Shown: positions 43,019 to 52,578, numbered from the stretch's first letter. The stretch: DNA of 64,000 nucleotides from an uncultured Opitutales bacterium (GCA_900545705.1 URAK01000002.1:186001-250000); one strand, 5' to 3'. Made by a program: numbers and translations. The notes: generated by a model from the letters alone, not told the origin.

Positions 43019-44269
43019 TTACTGTCTGTATTCCCCGATCTGCGCGAGAATCGAGGCCGCCTCGTCTTCCGAGAATCCCATTCCGACGAGGTCTGATAGC
43101 TCTACTCCTTCGAAGGCGTCGGAGCTGTTGATGCCGTTGTTTGCGAGTATCGCCGCCTGCTGTTCGGTGAGGTTTGGCAGTATCTGGCCGAGGCTTCCCG
43201 CTGCCTGCGCGACCTTTTCGCGGATTCCGACTTCCCCGGATTCCTCTTTGGCAATTTCGAGCTTCCAACCCAAGAGCCTTGAAGTGAGCTTTGCGTTGGA
43301 GCCGCGCTTGCCTATGACAATCGAGAGGTCCGGCTCGGAAACTTCAAACGATATTTTTCTTTCGCGGGCGTCGACTTTTACATTTTTGGCAACCGCCGGC
43401 TTAATGCATTCTTCAAGCAAAGTCTGCGGGTTTGGCGAGAATTTTATGACGTCGATTTTTTCGCCGCCTAATTCGCGCACAATACTCTTAACGCGCGAGC
43501 CTCCCGCGCCGACGCACGCGCCCACCGGGTCGATTCTGCTGTCGGAACTGGACACCGCTATTTTTGTTCGGTAGCCGGGTTCGCGCGCCATAGCTTCGAT
43601 TTTTACGGAGCCGTCGGCGATTTCCGAGACTTCGAGCTCAAAGAGTTTTTTTACAAACTTATAGCTTGCGCGGCTGAGAATTATCTCCGGTCCGCGCGGA
43701 GTTGTCTCTATTTCGAGCAAAAGGCATCTGATGCGTTCGCCTTGGGCATAATCCTCGCCGGGGACGGACTCGCGGCGTGGCAGGAGAGCCTCGGCCTTGC
43801 CTAAGTCGACTATGGTTGTGCCTTTCTCGCGGCGGCGGACGACGCCTGTGACTATATTGCCCACATCGCCTTTATATTCGTCAAAAATTCTATCCTTTTC
43901 GAACTGGCGGACTTTCTGGATTATGCTCTGGTAGACGTTCTTCGCGGCGATTCTGCCAAGGTTGGATAGGTCGATTTCGCGCTCGACGACATCGCCGATA
44001 TGGGGATTGTCGAGGTAGAGCTTAGCCTTGTCGATATGTATTTCTGTGGCGGGGTCTGCAACGCTGTCAGTCACGGTTAGCAAAGCCCAAGATTTTAACG
44101 CGCCCGTTTTTGGGTTTATTTCTATTTTCAGATTATAACCCGCCTGCGCGCCCTTTGAGGCCGCATTGCGAATCGCCGATGATATTGATTCTATCATATC
44201 GGCGCGGCTTATCTGCTTCTCTTTTTCCATGTATTCGAGAATTGCCAATATTTCGCTGCTGTTGCTCAT
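43019..44269 (-). CDS. nusA: Transcription termination/antitermination factor NusA
   Basis: Binds RNA polymerase and nascent RNA to control pausing and termination. The 416 residues hold the N-terminal polymerase-binding domain with IEINPKTGALKSWALLTV and the S1 domain with GDVGNIVTGVVRRREKGTTI. Two KH domains follow, with VGACVGAGGSRVKSIVREL and LSIVIGKRGSNAKLTSRLL. A short C-terminal helix-hairpin-helix segment (GVELSDLVGMGFSEDEAAS) completes the protein. AAAGGAAAAAT precedes the start. rimP, often upstream of nusA, is absent here. Confidence 0.97.
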   Translation of the reverse strand: MSNSSEILAILEYMEKEKQISRADMIESISSAIRNAASKGAQAGYNLKIEINPKTGALKSWALLTVTDSVADPATEIHIDKAKLYLDNPHIGDVVEREIDLSNLGRIAAKNVYQSIIQKVRQFEKDRIFDEYKGDVGNIVTGVVRRREKGTTIVDLGKAEALLPRRESVPGEDYAQGERIRCLLLEIETTPRGPEIILSRASYKFVKKLFELEVSEIADGSVKIEAMAREPGYRTKIAVSSSDSRIDPVGACVGAGGSRVKSIVRELGGEKIDVIKFSPNPQTLLEECIKPAVAKNVKVDARERKISFEVSEPDLSIVIGKRGSNAKLTSRLLGWKLEIAKEESGEVGIREKVAQAAGSLGQILPNLTEQQAAILANNGINSSDAFEGVELSDLVGMGFSEDEAASILAQIGEYRQ

Positions 44270-44528
44270 AATTTTTCCTTTAAATTGCTGATGGGAAATG
44301 CGGCTCCCCGTTTTTGCGTATGGACAAAAAAAGCGGGCAAAAAGCCCACCTAAGCGGAGAGTCCTATTTTCTTGTCTTTAAATATTGTGCAGTAGCCGTG
44401 TGCTGTCAACTATTTTTATCGCAGTATATGAGGGTTTAATTATAGGCTTCTATGAGAAATTTTTTTTATTTGCGCAAAAAAATCCGCGGCCGATAAAAAT
44501 TATTGTGGAAGGCACAAAAAACGAGATA

Positions 44529-45257
44529 ATGCGCAGTATGAAAGAATTAATTTCGATAATCGCACTTTTTGTATTTTTTGTTATTAAAGCGGTGGCGGCC
44601 GACAGTCCTGCGGGCGGACAGGCAGTGGAAGCCCCCGGCGCCCCGATGCGCATAGACGCCTCCGACCCGAAGAAATTGCAGGACAGTTTCATGAAAATAC
44701 TCTCCTCACTCGATGGTAACACCCAACAAAAATTCGCGGCAGCAATGGCGACAATAGGTGTTTATTATATGCAGGATGCCCGCAACAGCAAGGAGGGCAT
44801 GAAGGAAGCCATAGACGGCAAAACCGCTGAGGAAATAATAGCAATCTCCCGCAAGCTCTTTCCGGGGATAAAGCAGAATACGAGAATAATAGACGGATCA
44901 AGCCGCGAGGCGTTTGGAAGGAGCGTTGCGGAATTGTTGATAACCCTGCCGGAAGACAAACAAACCGCCTTTTCCGAAGCTGTCGCAAAAATAATGTACG
45001 ACAACAAAAAAGCTGGAAAGAACGAAGACGATGTAATGAAGAGGCTTGACGGGAAGACTGCGGAAGAAGTTGTCGAGTTAGCGACAGGCATATCCACCCC
45101 CTTCGACAATCCAGCGATACAAACCCCTAAGGACTACACTCTGCGCAAGATGACGGAAGAGGAAGTCAAGAGGATTAGAAGGACAAAGACCCCCGGCAAC
45201 GAGCAGCCCGACTACGAATCAAACCTTTCGCCTTCGTCGATAATAAAGGGCAAGTAA
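44529..45257 (+). CDS. Exported protein with duplicated DUF6694-like domain
   Basis: A 242-residue protein with a signal peptide (MKELISIIALFVFFVIKAVAA). The mature part contains two helical repeats, each ending in the same word: IDGKTAEEIIAISRKLFPG at about 100-118 and LDGKTAEEVVELATG at about 178-192. Each is preceded by a FxxAxAxI-type helix (KFAAAMATIGVYYM and AFSEAVAKIMYDN). This matches the pattern of DUF6694-type lipoproteins, here in tandem. Function is unknown. The frame is open 48 codons further upstream, but that leader is not a signal peptide. It is divergent from nusA. Confidence 0.75.
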   Translation: MRSMKELISIIALFVFFVIKAVAADSPAGGQAVEAPGAPMRIDASDPKKLQDSFMKILSSLDGNTQQKFAAAMATIGVYYMQDARNSKEGMKEAIDGKTAEEIIAISRKLFPGIKQNTRIIDGSSREAFGRSVAELLITLPEDKQTAFSEAVAKIMYDNKKAGKNEDDVMKRLDGKTAEEVVELATGISTPFDNPAIQTPKDYTLRKMTEEEVKRIRRTKTPGNEQPDYESNLSPSSIIKGK

Positions 45258-45562
45258 ATCCAGAATAGTAGGCAAGTGAAATATAAAAAATTTTGGGGCA
45301 AAGCGCACGGGTAAATTTATTTTTTGGGCATTATCAGCTCGATGAAAAATTCCCAAAAATATAAACAGCCTTAAATGATTGCCCTTGGGAATTACATTAA
45401 TACATTAAATAGATTAAAACACTTATACAAATAAATGTTTTTCAGATAGCGCAAATAAAAGGATTTTTTTATTTGGAGGCAGAAGGAATATATAATAAGA
45501 AGATATCATTATATGAGACATTTATATTGACCTTTTATTTATAAAAATTACAAATATTTTTT
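45258..45562. other. Intergenic region
   Basis: This 305-base AT-rich spacer lies ahead of the PEP-CTERM gene. TTGACC at about 45533 lies close to the start codon and could belong to a promoter with a very short leader; no clear -10 follows. Confidence 0.35.
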
Positions 45563-47086
45563 ATGAAAATATTCCCTGCTTCCATTTATTCAGCAATCCT
45601 CTTAATCTCAATTCCTAATTTTCTCTTATCTCAGGATATTACAGACTTATACTTTAAGGGCGATATATCAACCGTACCCAGTATGTGGGAACACGGCTAT
45701 TTGGGAGAATCAAATAGTTGGAACGTAGGCGCGCCCGATGGGCCTTCTTACGGGAAAAAGCCAACAAGCTCCGACAACCTTTGGATTTCAGGCTCGACTA
45801 CCGCCCAAAGTGGTTTCGTAACCGGGTGGGTCGGAGATATGTATTTTCGCGATATAAATTTCGACCTAACACTTTCGGCATCCTCTTTTGACTTATTGTC
45901 AAATATAGAAAACCAAACAATAAACAGCAGCGGGAACATAAACGTAAACATAAATAAAATCAACAACGACTGGACAAGATCTATAAATATATTAGTAGAA
46001 GACGACTCTGCATATAAATTTGCAGGAGATTTCACATTTTCATCACACCGAGCGACTCTTTCGATAATAAACAAACCCGATTATGGGCCCGATCCATATC
46101 CGGTAGTCAATATTTCAAAGAACGGCTCTTTCAGCGTTGGCGGAGATTTCAAAATAAACAATAAGATGAACGATTCCGGCCAATACGAGGATATCGTTTT
46201 AAAAACCAACCTGAATAACTTTAGTGTCGGCGGCATTATGGATCTAACCCAGAAGGAAAACAATACCATAAAATGGGAGCTAAAATCGTTAGTGACTAAC
46301 AACACAAGCCAAATAACATCTGACGTTTCGTACGATAGCAATATAACTTTGGGAGGATTAAGAGGCACCGGAAGCCTTGCTGTGACCGATACATACGCCG
46401 GAGAGAACGGAAGGGAACTGTACATAGAATTTCAAAACAAGACAGCAGAAGAATGGCGCGGGAACTTTACAAATAATTCCGGAGTAAAAACCAACGTCAT
46501 AATGTTCGGCGACTCAAACGGGAAACAAACATTAAAGCTTCTAACTGGCAAATTCGACACAGTTAGCGTTTCCGGAGGAACTCTGAACTTATATACCACA
46601 GAGGCAAACGGTAAACTTATAATAAACGGTCAGAATGCAGTTTTCGGACTGACTGGCTACGACAGCGAAGATTTTTCCTATATAGAATTTGACGAAGTCG
46701 AATGGAAAAATGGCACGATTAAAATGAATATAATCGCCGAGGGAATGACAGACTTCATAAAAGTAAATGGAGCATTCAATGTCTATGCCGATTCATCCTC
46801 TGTTTTAAAACTCGATCTGGAATTGACAGCATACGATTTAAATAGCTGGCTTGAAGAAACGGATGCCGAATACATTGATTTCGATTTGATTTCTTTTACA
46901 GAGACGAACGTAGATGTCTCCGACATAGTGGTCACAGTGGACGACGGCATATTGTGCGACCTTATTGTATCGGGCAACTACTTAACCGCGCGCTTGTCAA
47001 ATGTCCCTGAACCTTCTACATACGCGGCGCTCTTTGGGGTATTTTCAATATGTTTGTCGGCTCTCGCAAAGAGAAGAAGGAGATAA
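45563..47086 (+). CDS. Exported PEP-CTERM surface protein, beta-helix-like
   Basis: A 507-residue protein with an N-terminal signal (FPASIYSAILLISIPNFLLS). The body is Asn/Ser/Thr/Gly-rich with autotransporter-like strand repeats, such as GNINVNINKINNDWTRSINI and LKLLTGKFDTVSVSGGTLNL. The C-terminus is a sorting tail: VPEPSTYAALFGVFSICL then AKRRRR, i.e. a PEP motif, a hydrophobic helix and a basic end. Known tails of this kind are cut by exosortase-type enzymes and the protein is placed at the cell surface or in the envelope. The exosortase gene is not in the window. Ligand or substrate unknown. Confidence 0.88.
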   Translation: MKIFPASIYSAILLISIPNFLLSQDITDLYFKGDISTVPSMWEHGYLGESNSWNVGAPDGPSYGKKPTSSDNLWISGSTTAQSGFVTGWVGDMYFRDINFDLTLSASSFDLLSNIENQTINSSGNINVNINKINNDWTRSINILVEDDSAYKFAGDFTFSSHRATLSIINKPDYGPDPYPVVNISKNGSFSVGGDFKINNKMNDSGQYEDIVLKTNLNNFSVGGIMDLTQKENNTIKWELKSLVTNNTSQITSDVSYDSNITLGGLRGTGSLAVTDTYAGENGRELYIEFQNKTAEEWRGNFTNNSGVKTNVIMFGDSNGKQTLKLLTGKFDTVSVSGGTLNLYTTEANGKLIINGQNAVFGLTGYDSEDFSYIEFDEVEWKNGTIKMNIIAEGMTDFIKVNGAFNVYADSSSVLKLDLELTAYDLNSWLEETDAEYIDFDLISFTETNVDVSDIVVTVDDGILCDLIVSGNYLTARLSNVPEPSTYAALFGVFSICLSALAKRRRR

Positions 47087-47110
47087 TCGAGGGTAGCAAG
47101 AAAACCATTT

Positions 47111-47145
47111 AATCCGCAGCATAACGGGTGTGCCGCGGATTTTTT
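47111..47145 (+). terminator. Terminator of the PEP-CTERM gene
   Basis: AATCCGC and GCGGATT arms separated by about 17 bases, the 3' arm ending in six T's, 24 bases past the stop. Confidence 0.75.
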
Positions 47146-47424
47146 GCGCATAACGTAAATATTAACGGATTCTAAAATATGCGGATATTGCGTATGCTAC
47201 ACATATTAAATCACGCAAGAAATCCAGCGCGGTATTTTTACAAAAGTTCTCAGACAGGGAAATAGCGGAGGTTTACGCAAAAAAATCTATCCCACCATGA
47301 AAAAATTCCATCAATCTAGGCGGTCAAATTTATCCGCATGTAAAACGGCGGGATAAGAAAGCGATGTAGCCACAGAGCATCTCACAATGCCACGGGCAAA
47401 AAGGAAGTAAGAATATGATACGTG
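47146..47424. other. Intergenic region between convergent genes
   Basis: About 280 bases between the PEP-CTERM gene terminator and the DUF1805 stop. No gene or RNA is recognisable. Confidence 0.35.
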
Positions 47425-47706
47425 TCAGCGCATGCAAAGCAGAGCCTCCCTGCCCGACATTCCAATCCTGACGCCGAGAGCCTGTGCCGCAACGCTCGCT
47501 GCAACTACCGGCTTCTCCAGCATTTGCTCGTAACTGTTTACGCCGGTGACTATCGCCAGAGCGTCGCCAAGCTTGTCGGCGGTCTCCACTTTTATATAGC
47601 CGCACGCAAGCATTCCGCATTTTGAATTTATCATAAGCATCGACGCGTTGGTCGTCGGAATTGTGTATGCGGTGCATATTTCCCCGTCCACATTTATTTT
47701 TTCCAT
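47425..47706 (-). CDS. DUF1805 (YunC-like) protein
   Basis: A 93-residue cytoplasmic protein with the DUF1805 pattern: MLMINSKCGMLACGYIKVET, the step DALAIVTGVNSYEQML, and the end ALGVRIGMSGREALLCM. Family members such as Bacillus YunC are small, of unknown biochemical role, and full length at this size. The two central cysteines near residues 30-35 (KCGMLACG) are typical of the family. It is divergent from the META-domain lipoprotein. Confidence 0.85.
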   Translation of the reverse strand: MEKINVDGEICTAYTIPTTNASMLMINSKCGMLACGYIKVETADKLGDALAIVTGVNSYEQMLEKPVVAASVAAQALGVRIGMSGREALLCMR

Positions 47707-47781
47707 ATATTTTTTCCTTTTATTGCCGATTTTATAAGAGTCTTGAAATATTTTGAAAGAACTTTCTAAAAAAAGTGCATT

Positions 47782-48285
47782 ATGAAAATATTAAATATAA
47801 GCATAGCATTTATGATACTCGCATGCGCGGGGTGCTCATCCTGCAAAACGGAATGCCCGGACGCCTCCGCAAAAGCCACGCAATCCGCACAGCCTTCCGC
47901 CGCAAAAACATCATCGGCAGTTAGCATAAAGGGAACTTCTTGGACCCCCGTTTTTCTGAAAAACCAAGGCGACGCAAAATGCCCAGACGCCTCCGACAAC
48001 GACTGGGGAACAGTATTCATCAGCTTTAATCCGGACGGCAAGGTAAACGGCATGTCCGGCGCAAATCTATTTGGCGGAACGTATGAGATAGGCAAAGACG
48101 GTTCCATAAAATTCTCGCAAATGCTTTCAACGCGCAGAATGGGCAAGTTTGCCGCCTACGAGACTAAATTCTTAACCGCGCTCTCCCAGGTTGATAAAGT
48201 TTCAGTATCCGGCGGAGAATTAATCCTCTCCAAAGGCGGCGAAGCGTTAATCAAGTTTAAACAAATTGAAAATCCGAAAAAATAA
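47782..48285 (+). CDS. META-domain lipoprotein
   Basis: A 167-residue predicted lipoprotein (ISIAFMILACAGC lipobox) with a short Cys/Ala/Ser linker, then a META domain from about 50. Signatures are GTSWTPVFLKNQGDAKCPDA, FISFNPDGKVNGMSGANLFG and KFSQMLSTRRMGKFAAYETK. META domains, as in HslJ, are small periplasmic beta domains of unclear function linked in some species to stress or drug tolerance. The downstream monooxygenase-like gene begins at the base after its stop, so the two are co-translated. Confidence 0.88.
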   Translation: MKILNISIAFMILACAGCSSCKTECPDASAKATQSAQPSAAKTSSAVSIKGTSWTPVFLKNQGDAKCPDASDNDWGTVFISFNPDGKVNGMSGANLFGGTYEIGKDGSIKFSQMLSTRRMGKFAAYETKFLTALSQVDKVSVSGGELILSKGGEALIKFKQIENPKK

Positions 48286-48591
48286 ATGACATCAAAACCT
48301 ATAATTGTGCTCGCCGGGCTCAGAGTTAAGGACGGCTCGGCCGACGATTTCATAAAGCTTGCAACTCCCATAGTAGCCGCAACGCGCAAAGAGCCAGGGT
48401 GCGTAAAATACGAATTTTTGCAAGATGTGTTGGACAAGCAGATATTCTATTTTTACGAAGAATACGCCGACGAAAACGCGTATCAAACCCACAGGACTAT
48501 GCCGTACATGACGGAGTTCCGCCCGAAGCGCGAGCAGTTGCTCGACAGATATTTGGGCGTAAGGGTGCTATCTGAACGCTTTATATCTTAG
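48286..48591 (+). CDS. Antibiotic biosynthesis monooxygenase-type (YgiN-like) protein
   Basis: A 101-residue cytoplasmic protein of the ABM ferredoxin-like fold. It shows IIVLAGLRVKDGSADDFIKL, then KEPGCVKYEFLQDVLDKQIF, YEEYADENAYQTHRTMPYM and the C-terminal extension. Relatives (YgiN, LsrG, HapK-like) act on quinones or small aromatic or carbonyl substrates without a metal cofactor. Substrate cannot be told from sequence. Its ATG directly follows the stop of the META lipoprotein, implying shared expression. Confidence 0.88.
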   Translation: MTSKPIIVLAGLRVKDGSADDFIKLATPIVAATRKEPGCVKYEFLQDVLDKQIFYFYEEYADENAYQTHRTMPYMTEFRPKREQLLDRYLGVRVLSERFIS

Positions 48592-48704
48592 CTTTCATTG
48601 CGTGCAAATAGAGGTCGAATTTGCCCGGGAGCAACGAATTTCAGAGGTTGCCGAAAGCGGGAGAACAGTTAGACTTATAAAGCAGAGGCTAAATAATAGG
48701 CGAA

Positions 48705-48732
48705 AAAAATCCCCAAAGTTTGGGGATTTTTA
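48705..48732. terminator. Bidirectional terminator
   Basis: AAAATCCCCAAA/TTTGGGGATTTT with a one-base loop centre serves both the plus-strand monooxygenase gene and the convergent membrane-protein gene, whose stop codon overlaps its edge. Confidence 0.85.
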
Positions 48733-49044
48733 TTTTAGTTTTCGGGCAAGCCAATACACGAACCAAACCGGAATGGAAGCAATCCACAAATAAAGCCAGC
48801 CAAAGAATAACGCGAAAGCAATTTCCGGCCCGCGGAATGCATATTTGCCAAGCCAATATGGAATGCATAGCGCGAATAATAAGGTGATGTAAGAGATGCA
48901 CGAATATATTGCAGCAAATATTATTTTCCGCAAAAGTCCCTTGAAGAGCAAGGGCTTCTTGTAATGGAGAACACAAACGCAGGCTGGTATTACAAGCATG
49001 TAGATAACCCGTACGCACAGAATGTAAATCTCACCAAGTTCCAT
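48730..49044 (-). CDS. Small three-helix membrane protein
   Basis: A 104-residue protein that is mostly hydrophobic, with segments at about 5-27 (VIYMLVIPACVCVLH), 40-64 (IIFAAIYSCISYITLLFALC) and 72-98 (FALFFGWLYLWIASIPVWF). It ends with a basic tail (WLARKLK), consistent with the positive-inside rule. No family is recognised. It is convergent with the monooxygenase-like gene and shares its terminator. Confidence 0.55.
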   Translation of the reverse strand: MELGEIYILCVRVIYMLVIPACVCVLHYKKPLLFKGLLRKIIFAAIYSCISYITLLFALCIPYWLGKYAFRGPEIAFALFFGWLYLWIASIPVWFVYWLARKLK

Positions 49045-49283
49045 ATATTTTAAATTTTATTTTGCGCGCAATATTTATACAATAACCAAATTATGTGTAT
49101 AGATATAACCTGAACCATAGATTGCAAATTTACCCCATGCGGACTTTTTAGGCAAAGCGCAGTCTAGGAAATCCGTATGCAGAACGCAATCTATTAAAAT
49201 TTTTCCCAAATTTGATGGCAACAAGAGCGTTGGGGTATTCGGTAAAAATTTAATGTTTTTCCAAGCCCAAGATTATAGTGCCG

Positions 49284-49315
49284 CGCGCGCATTGCTAAAA
49301 AAAGCAATGCGCGCG
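49284..49315. other. Long GC hairpin after the GH127 gene
   Basis: CGCGCGCATTGCT and AGCAATGCGCGCG form a 13-bp perfect stem around an A6 loop, 20 bases past the GH127 stop on the minus strand. The 3' U-run is missing, so it may be a processing or stability stem rather than a classic terminator. Confidence 0.6.
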
Positions 49316-49335
49316 GCGGCATTAATCAAAGTCTG

Positions 49336-51249
49336 CTAAAACCAGACTGTAAACGGCGATTCCGCGCTCCATGTAGTGCCCGCCGAAGGATAATCGACAA
49401 GGGTATGCTCCGTTCCGTCAGAAGATTTAATTTTTAGAGCCGCGTCAGCTCCGTCAATTTTTACAGGGACGGCATTTTTTATGTATTTGCCGTCCAATTC
49501 GGGAGTAAGCGGTTTCCCAAAAGCCTTGTCAAAGCGTTTGTCCGAAGCGTAAACGAAAGGCCCGCGGCGCACCGCAAAGCGCTTTTGGTCGGAGGGATCC
49601 CTCACAATAAACGCGCGGGAGTCAAATTCGACCTCCACTTCGTCCCCGTTTTTCCAGTCGCGCTTCAAAACCGCATATACTCCGGAGTCGGGGTACGCGG
49701 CAACCTGGCCATTTGCAAATATTTTTGTCTTTTTGCTCCAAGACGGTATGCGAAGGCAGAGATTGAATCCATATAGTCCCTTTGGCATTTCAAGCTTGAT
49801 TTTTGCCCTCAAATTTTCCGCGCCGTAATCAACATCGGAAACTTTTAGAACCACATCGCCCTTTACCGCAGGCACGTATACTTTTCCCGAGCCGTTTTCA
49901 TAAAGGTTTATGTACAAACCCCTCTCGCCGCCCGCCATATACGCAATTTTCGGAAGGAGGAAAAGTGCGCGCGGGCCGCTTGCAACACAGCAATTCATGT
50001 GCATTCCCGACTGCTCAGGCGCAGGCTTGCGGGTGCCTTTCATCGTGCTGTAATGCGCCCACCACTTGCCGTCGGCGCGTTGGGCCGCTATCAGGGCATT
50101 ATATGCGCAAAGCTCAATGCTGTCGGCGTAGGATGGGTCGGCAGTCAGGCGCAATAGCTGTGCGCAGAACTTAATCCAAGTGGCGCTAACGCAAGTTTCC
50201 ATCCAATGCTCGGATTCCCTCTGCTGGCAAAACTTGCCGTCAACCCATCTTTCCCATATTGAGCCCGAACCGAGAACGGTTATCTCGCGGTCGAGTATGG
50301 CCTTTGCGGCGTTCATTGCTGCTTGTTTATACTTTTCATTCTTTGTGATTCTGTAAAGTTCGACAAGCCCTTCGTAGCAGGACATCATTTCGTAAGACTT
50401 TGAAAGCCCTCCGTCCATATAGTCCTTCGCGCCTTTTTTAGGCTTCGGGAACATATCGACTACACTTTTACCTTCGAGAGCCTGCGCGAGAATGTCGGGT
50501 TTTGGGCCGCCTTCCTTGCCCCAGCAGGATACTATCCATTCCGCATATTCGAGGTATTTTTTCTCGCCGCTATATTTGTAAAGAAGCACCATTGGTTCGA
50601 GAAGGCTGGAAGACGCAAGCCCTCTCCACATTCCGATTTTGCAGATATTGTCGATTTTTTTGCCTTCCCCGACAGACGCCATAATGTTGTCGGCATGCTT
50701 TTCGGCGGCATTTAGTATTTTTGGATCGCCTGTCCTTACGTATTCGGCAAGCAACCCGAGCAACACGTATTTCCGCCCCCACATATCCCAGCTGGAGAAT
50801 TCGGAGTCTTTTTTATAGGTTGTAATTGAACCGTCCGCCCCCTGTGTTTTCAAGAGTTCGGAAGCCGCATATTTGAGAATTTTATCGAGCTGCGCGGAGG
50901 GTTCGTAGTCGTACGCGAGAGCCGCTGAAGTAAACCATTTTCCCCAGAATTCAATCTGCCACATTTTATTTTCCGGGCGCGTCTTGAAGGGTCTTACGAG
51001 GTCGTTGACGTCCCACGAGAGCATATCGCCCTTCATTGACGCGTCCAGAGATTTTCCGAGCACTCCCGAAAGCTTTACCGAGCCTTTTGCCGGATATGAT
51101 AGCGGGTCAATCGATGCGGCCGCGCTTTGCGATGCTTTTGGCGAATCTGCCTTTTCCGCATTGTCGGAAACACACGCTCCATTGAAGGCGCAAACAGACG
51201 CTGCCGCAAAGAAAACAAATAAGTTACGGGAAAGTAGAATCCTTTTCAT
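49336..51249 (-). CDS. GH127/GH146-type glycoside hydrolase (DUF1680)
   Basis: Predicted exported beta-L-arabinofuranosidase-type enzyme. The 637-residue protein starts with a lipoprotein-like signal (LFVFFAAASVCAFNGAC). The (alpha/alpha)6 barrel spans about 90-440 (MWQIEFWGKWFTSAALAYDY and KYVLLGLLAEYVRTGDPKIL). The metal/catalytic cluster is recognisable: SEHWMETCVSATWIKFCA supplies the Glu and Cys, and MHMNCCVASGPRALFLLP supplies the paired Cys, with the second serving as nucleophile in characterised GH127 enzymes. C-terminal beta domains carry CLRIPSWSKKTKIFANGQ. The loop CCVAS replaces the common CCPxN. Substrate is inferred only. Confidence 0.9.
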   Translation of the reverse strand: MKRILLSRNLFVFFAAASVCAFNGACVSDNAEKADSPKASQSAAASIDPLSYPAKGSVKLSGVLGKSLDASMKGDMLSWDVNDLVRPFKTRPENKMWQIEFWGKWFTSAALAYDYEPSAQLDKILKYAASELLKTQGADGSITTYKKDSEFSSWDMWGRKYVLLGLLAEYVRTGDPKILNAAEKHADNIMASVGEGKKIDNICKIGMWRGLASSSLLEPMVLLYKYSGEKKYLEYAEWIVSCWGKEGGPKPDILAQALEGKSVVDMFPKPKKGAKDYMDGGLSKSYEMMSCYEGLVELYRITKNEKYKQAAMNAAKAILDREITVLGSGSIWERWVDGKFCQQRESEHWMETCVSATWIKFCAQLLRLTADPSYADSIELCAYNALIAAQRADGKWWAHYSTMKGTRKPAPEQSGMHMNCCVASGPRALFLLPKIAYMAGGERGLYINLYENGSGKVYVPAVKGDVVLKVSDVDYGAENLRAKIKLEMPKGLYGFNLCLRIPSWSKKTKIFANGQVAAYPDSGVYAVLKRDWKNGDEVEVEFDSRAFIVRDPSDQKRFAVRRGPFVYASDKRFDKAFGKPLTPELDGKYIKNAVPVKIDGADAALKIKSSDGTEHTLVDYPSAGTTWSAESPFTVWF

Positions 51250-51801
51250 ACCTAAAATTTAATCTTACGATTCCCAAAATTTCAATAAGATAATATCAAT
51301 TAATATTAAGCCGGTACGAACATTTGCAATCGGGCTGCCGGGATCACGCATACATGATAAATTGTACAATGCTAAGAAAAGTATTGTTCTCCTTGCATAA
51401 AAAACTTGCCGGCTAAAGAACACGAAAAATTTTAATGCCTAAAATCCACCCGACTGTCCCCCAGATTTTACACCTGCATTATCAATAGCCGCCGCTTGCC
51501 ATACACCTTCAAGACAATTCAAGAATCTACGAACAAATCGGCCTAAAAAATTTTATCATTCGAGCCTCACCCGCAAATACCAAAACACGCGCGGAAATCT
51601 GGATTAAAAAAATCCGCGCACGGGCAAAAAACACGCTGCATATCGGGCAATATGCAATGTTAAGGGAAGAATTGAAGCCTTCCCTGCGTAAAAATTTTCA
51701 GCCTAAAAAATGCAAAAAATCTTAAATACCGCAAGAAGCCGCCCATACCCAATGGGAACCACCTCAATGCAAACAAGCCAGTAAAAAAAGATTTTGCGCG
51801 C
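51250..51801. other. Intergenic region
   Basis: About 550 AT-rich bases between the GH127 start and the lpxA stop. It should contain the GH127 promoter. I see no gene, RNA or strong hairpin. Confidence 0.4.
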
Positions 51802-52578
51802 CTACGCCAAGCCGCGCTCCGACGACCCGTTGGCAAACTCTATAATCGCCTTTATTACTCGGTTTGAAGAACTGTCGCGCATAGACAGCTCCTCAATGGC
51901 ATGCGGCCGCGTAAGCCTGCGCCGATATATGAGCTTAAATGCGCTGTACACAAGCTCTATTTCCTCAGGCGAAAATCCGTTGCGCTGCATGTTTATTTTA
52001 TTTATCGCGCAGACTTCCGCGGGCGAACCGTCGGCCATGAAAAACGGCGGCAGATCCTTTACGAGCTTCGAGCTTGCGCTAAGCATTGCGTACGCGCCTA
52101 TGCGGCAAAACTGGTGCGCGCCGCTTCCCCAGCCGATCACTGCGTGGTCCTCAACAATCACATGCCCGCCGAGAGCCGAATGGGAGCTCATTACTATATA
52201 GTCTCCGACAATGCAATCGTGCGCAATGTGGCTATATGCGAGAATATTGTTGTTGTTTCCTATTATTGTAAAATTCTTGTCCGCCGTGGAGCAGTGCGCC
52301 GTCGTATATTCGCGGAAAACATTATTATCCCCGATTCTCAAGCCCGGATTCCCGCCCTTAAATTTAAGGTCGTGCGTCTTGCCGCCAATAAACGCATAAG
52401 GGAAAATCTGGTTGCACTTGCCCAAAACGGTGTTGCCGTCGACAGTCGCATGGTGGGCTACAACAGTTCCGGATCCTATCTTTGCGGAGCCTCCTATATA
52501 GGCGTATGCGCCCACTTCAACGTCGGAATCAAGCTCCGCGCCTTTTTCAACAATAGCACTGGGGTGAATTTTTGTCAT
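51802..52578 (-). CDS. lpxA: UDP-N-acetylglucosamine acyltransferase
   Basis: First enzyme of lipid A synthesis. The 258 residues form a left-handed beta helix of hexapeptide repeats (IHPSAIVEKGAELDSDVEVG, then AYIGGSAKIGSGTVVAHHAT). The catalytic histidine lies in AYSHIAHDCIVGDYIVMSSH near residue 120. The helical C-terminus carries NGFSPEEIELVYSAFKLIYR. It starts 14 bases after the lpxC-fabZ stop, the usual order in genomes with the fusion. Confidence 0.96.
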   Translation of the reverse strand: MTKIHPSAIVEKGAELDSDVEVGAYAYIGGSAKIGSGTVVAHHATVDGNTVLGKCNQIFPYAFIGGKTHDLKFKGGNPGLRIGDNNVFREYTTAHCSTADKNFTIIGNNNNILAYSHIAHDCIVGDYIVMSSHSALGGHVIVEDHAVIGWGSGAHQFCRIGAYAMLSASSKLVKDLPPFFMADGSPAEVCAINKINMQRNGFSPEEIELVYSAFKLIYRRRLTRPHAIEELSMRDSSSNRVIKAIIEFANGSSERGLA

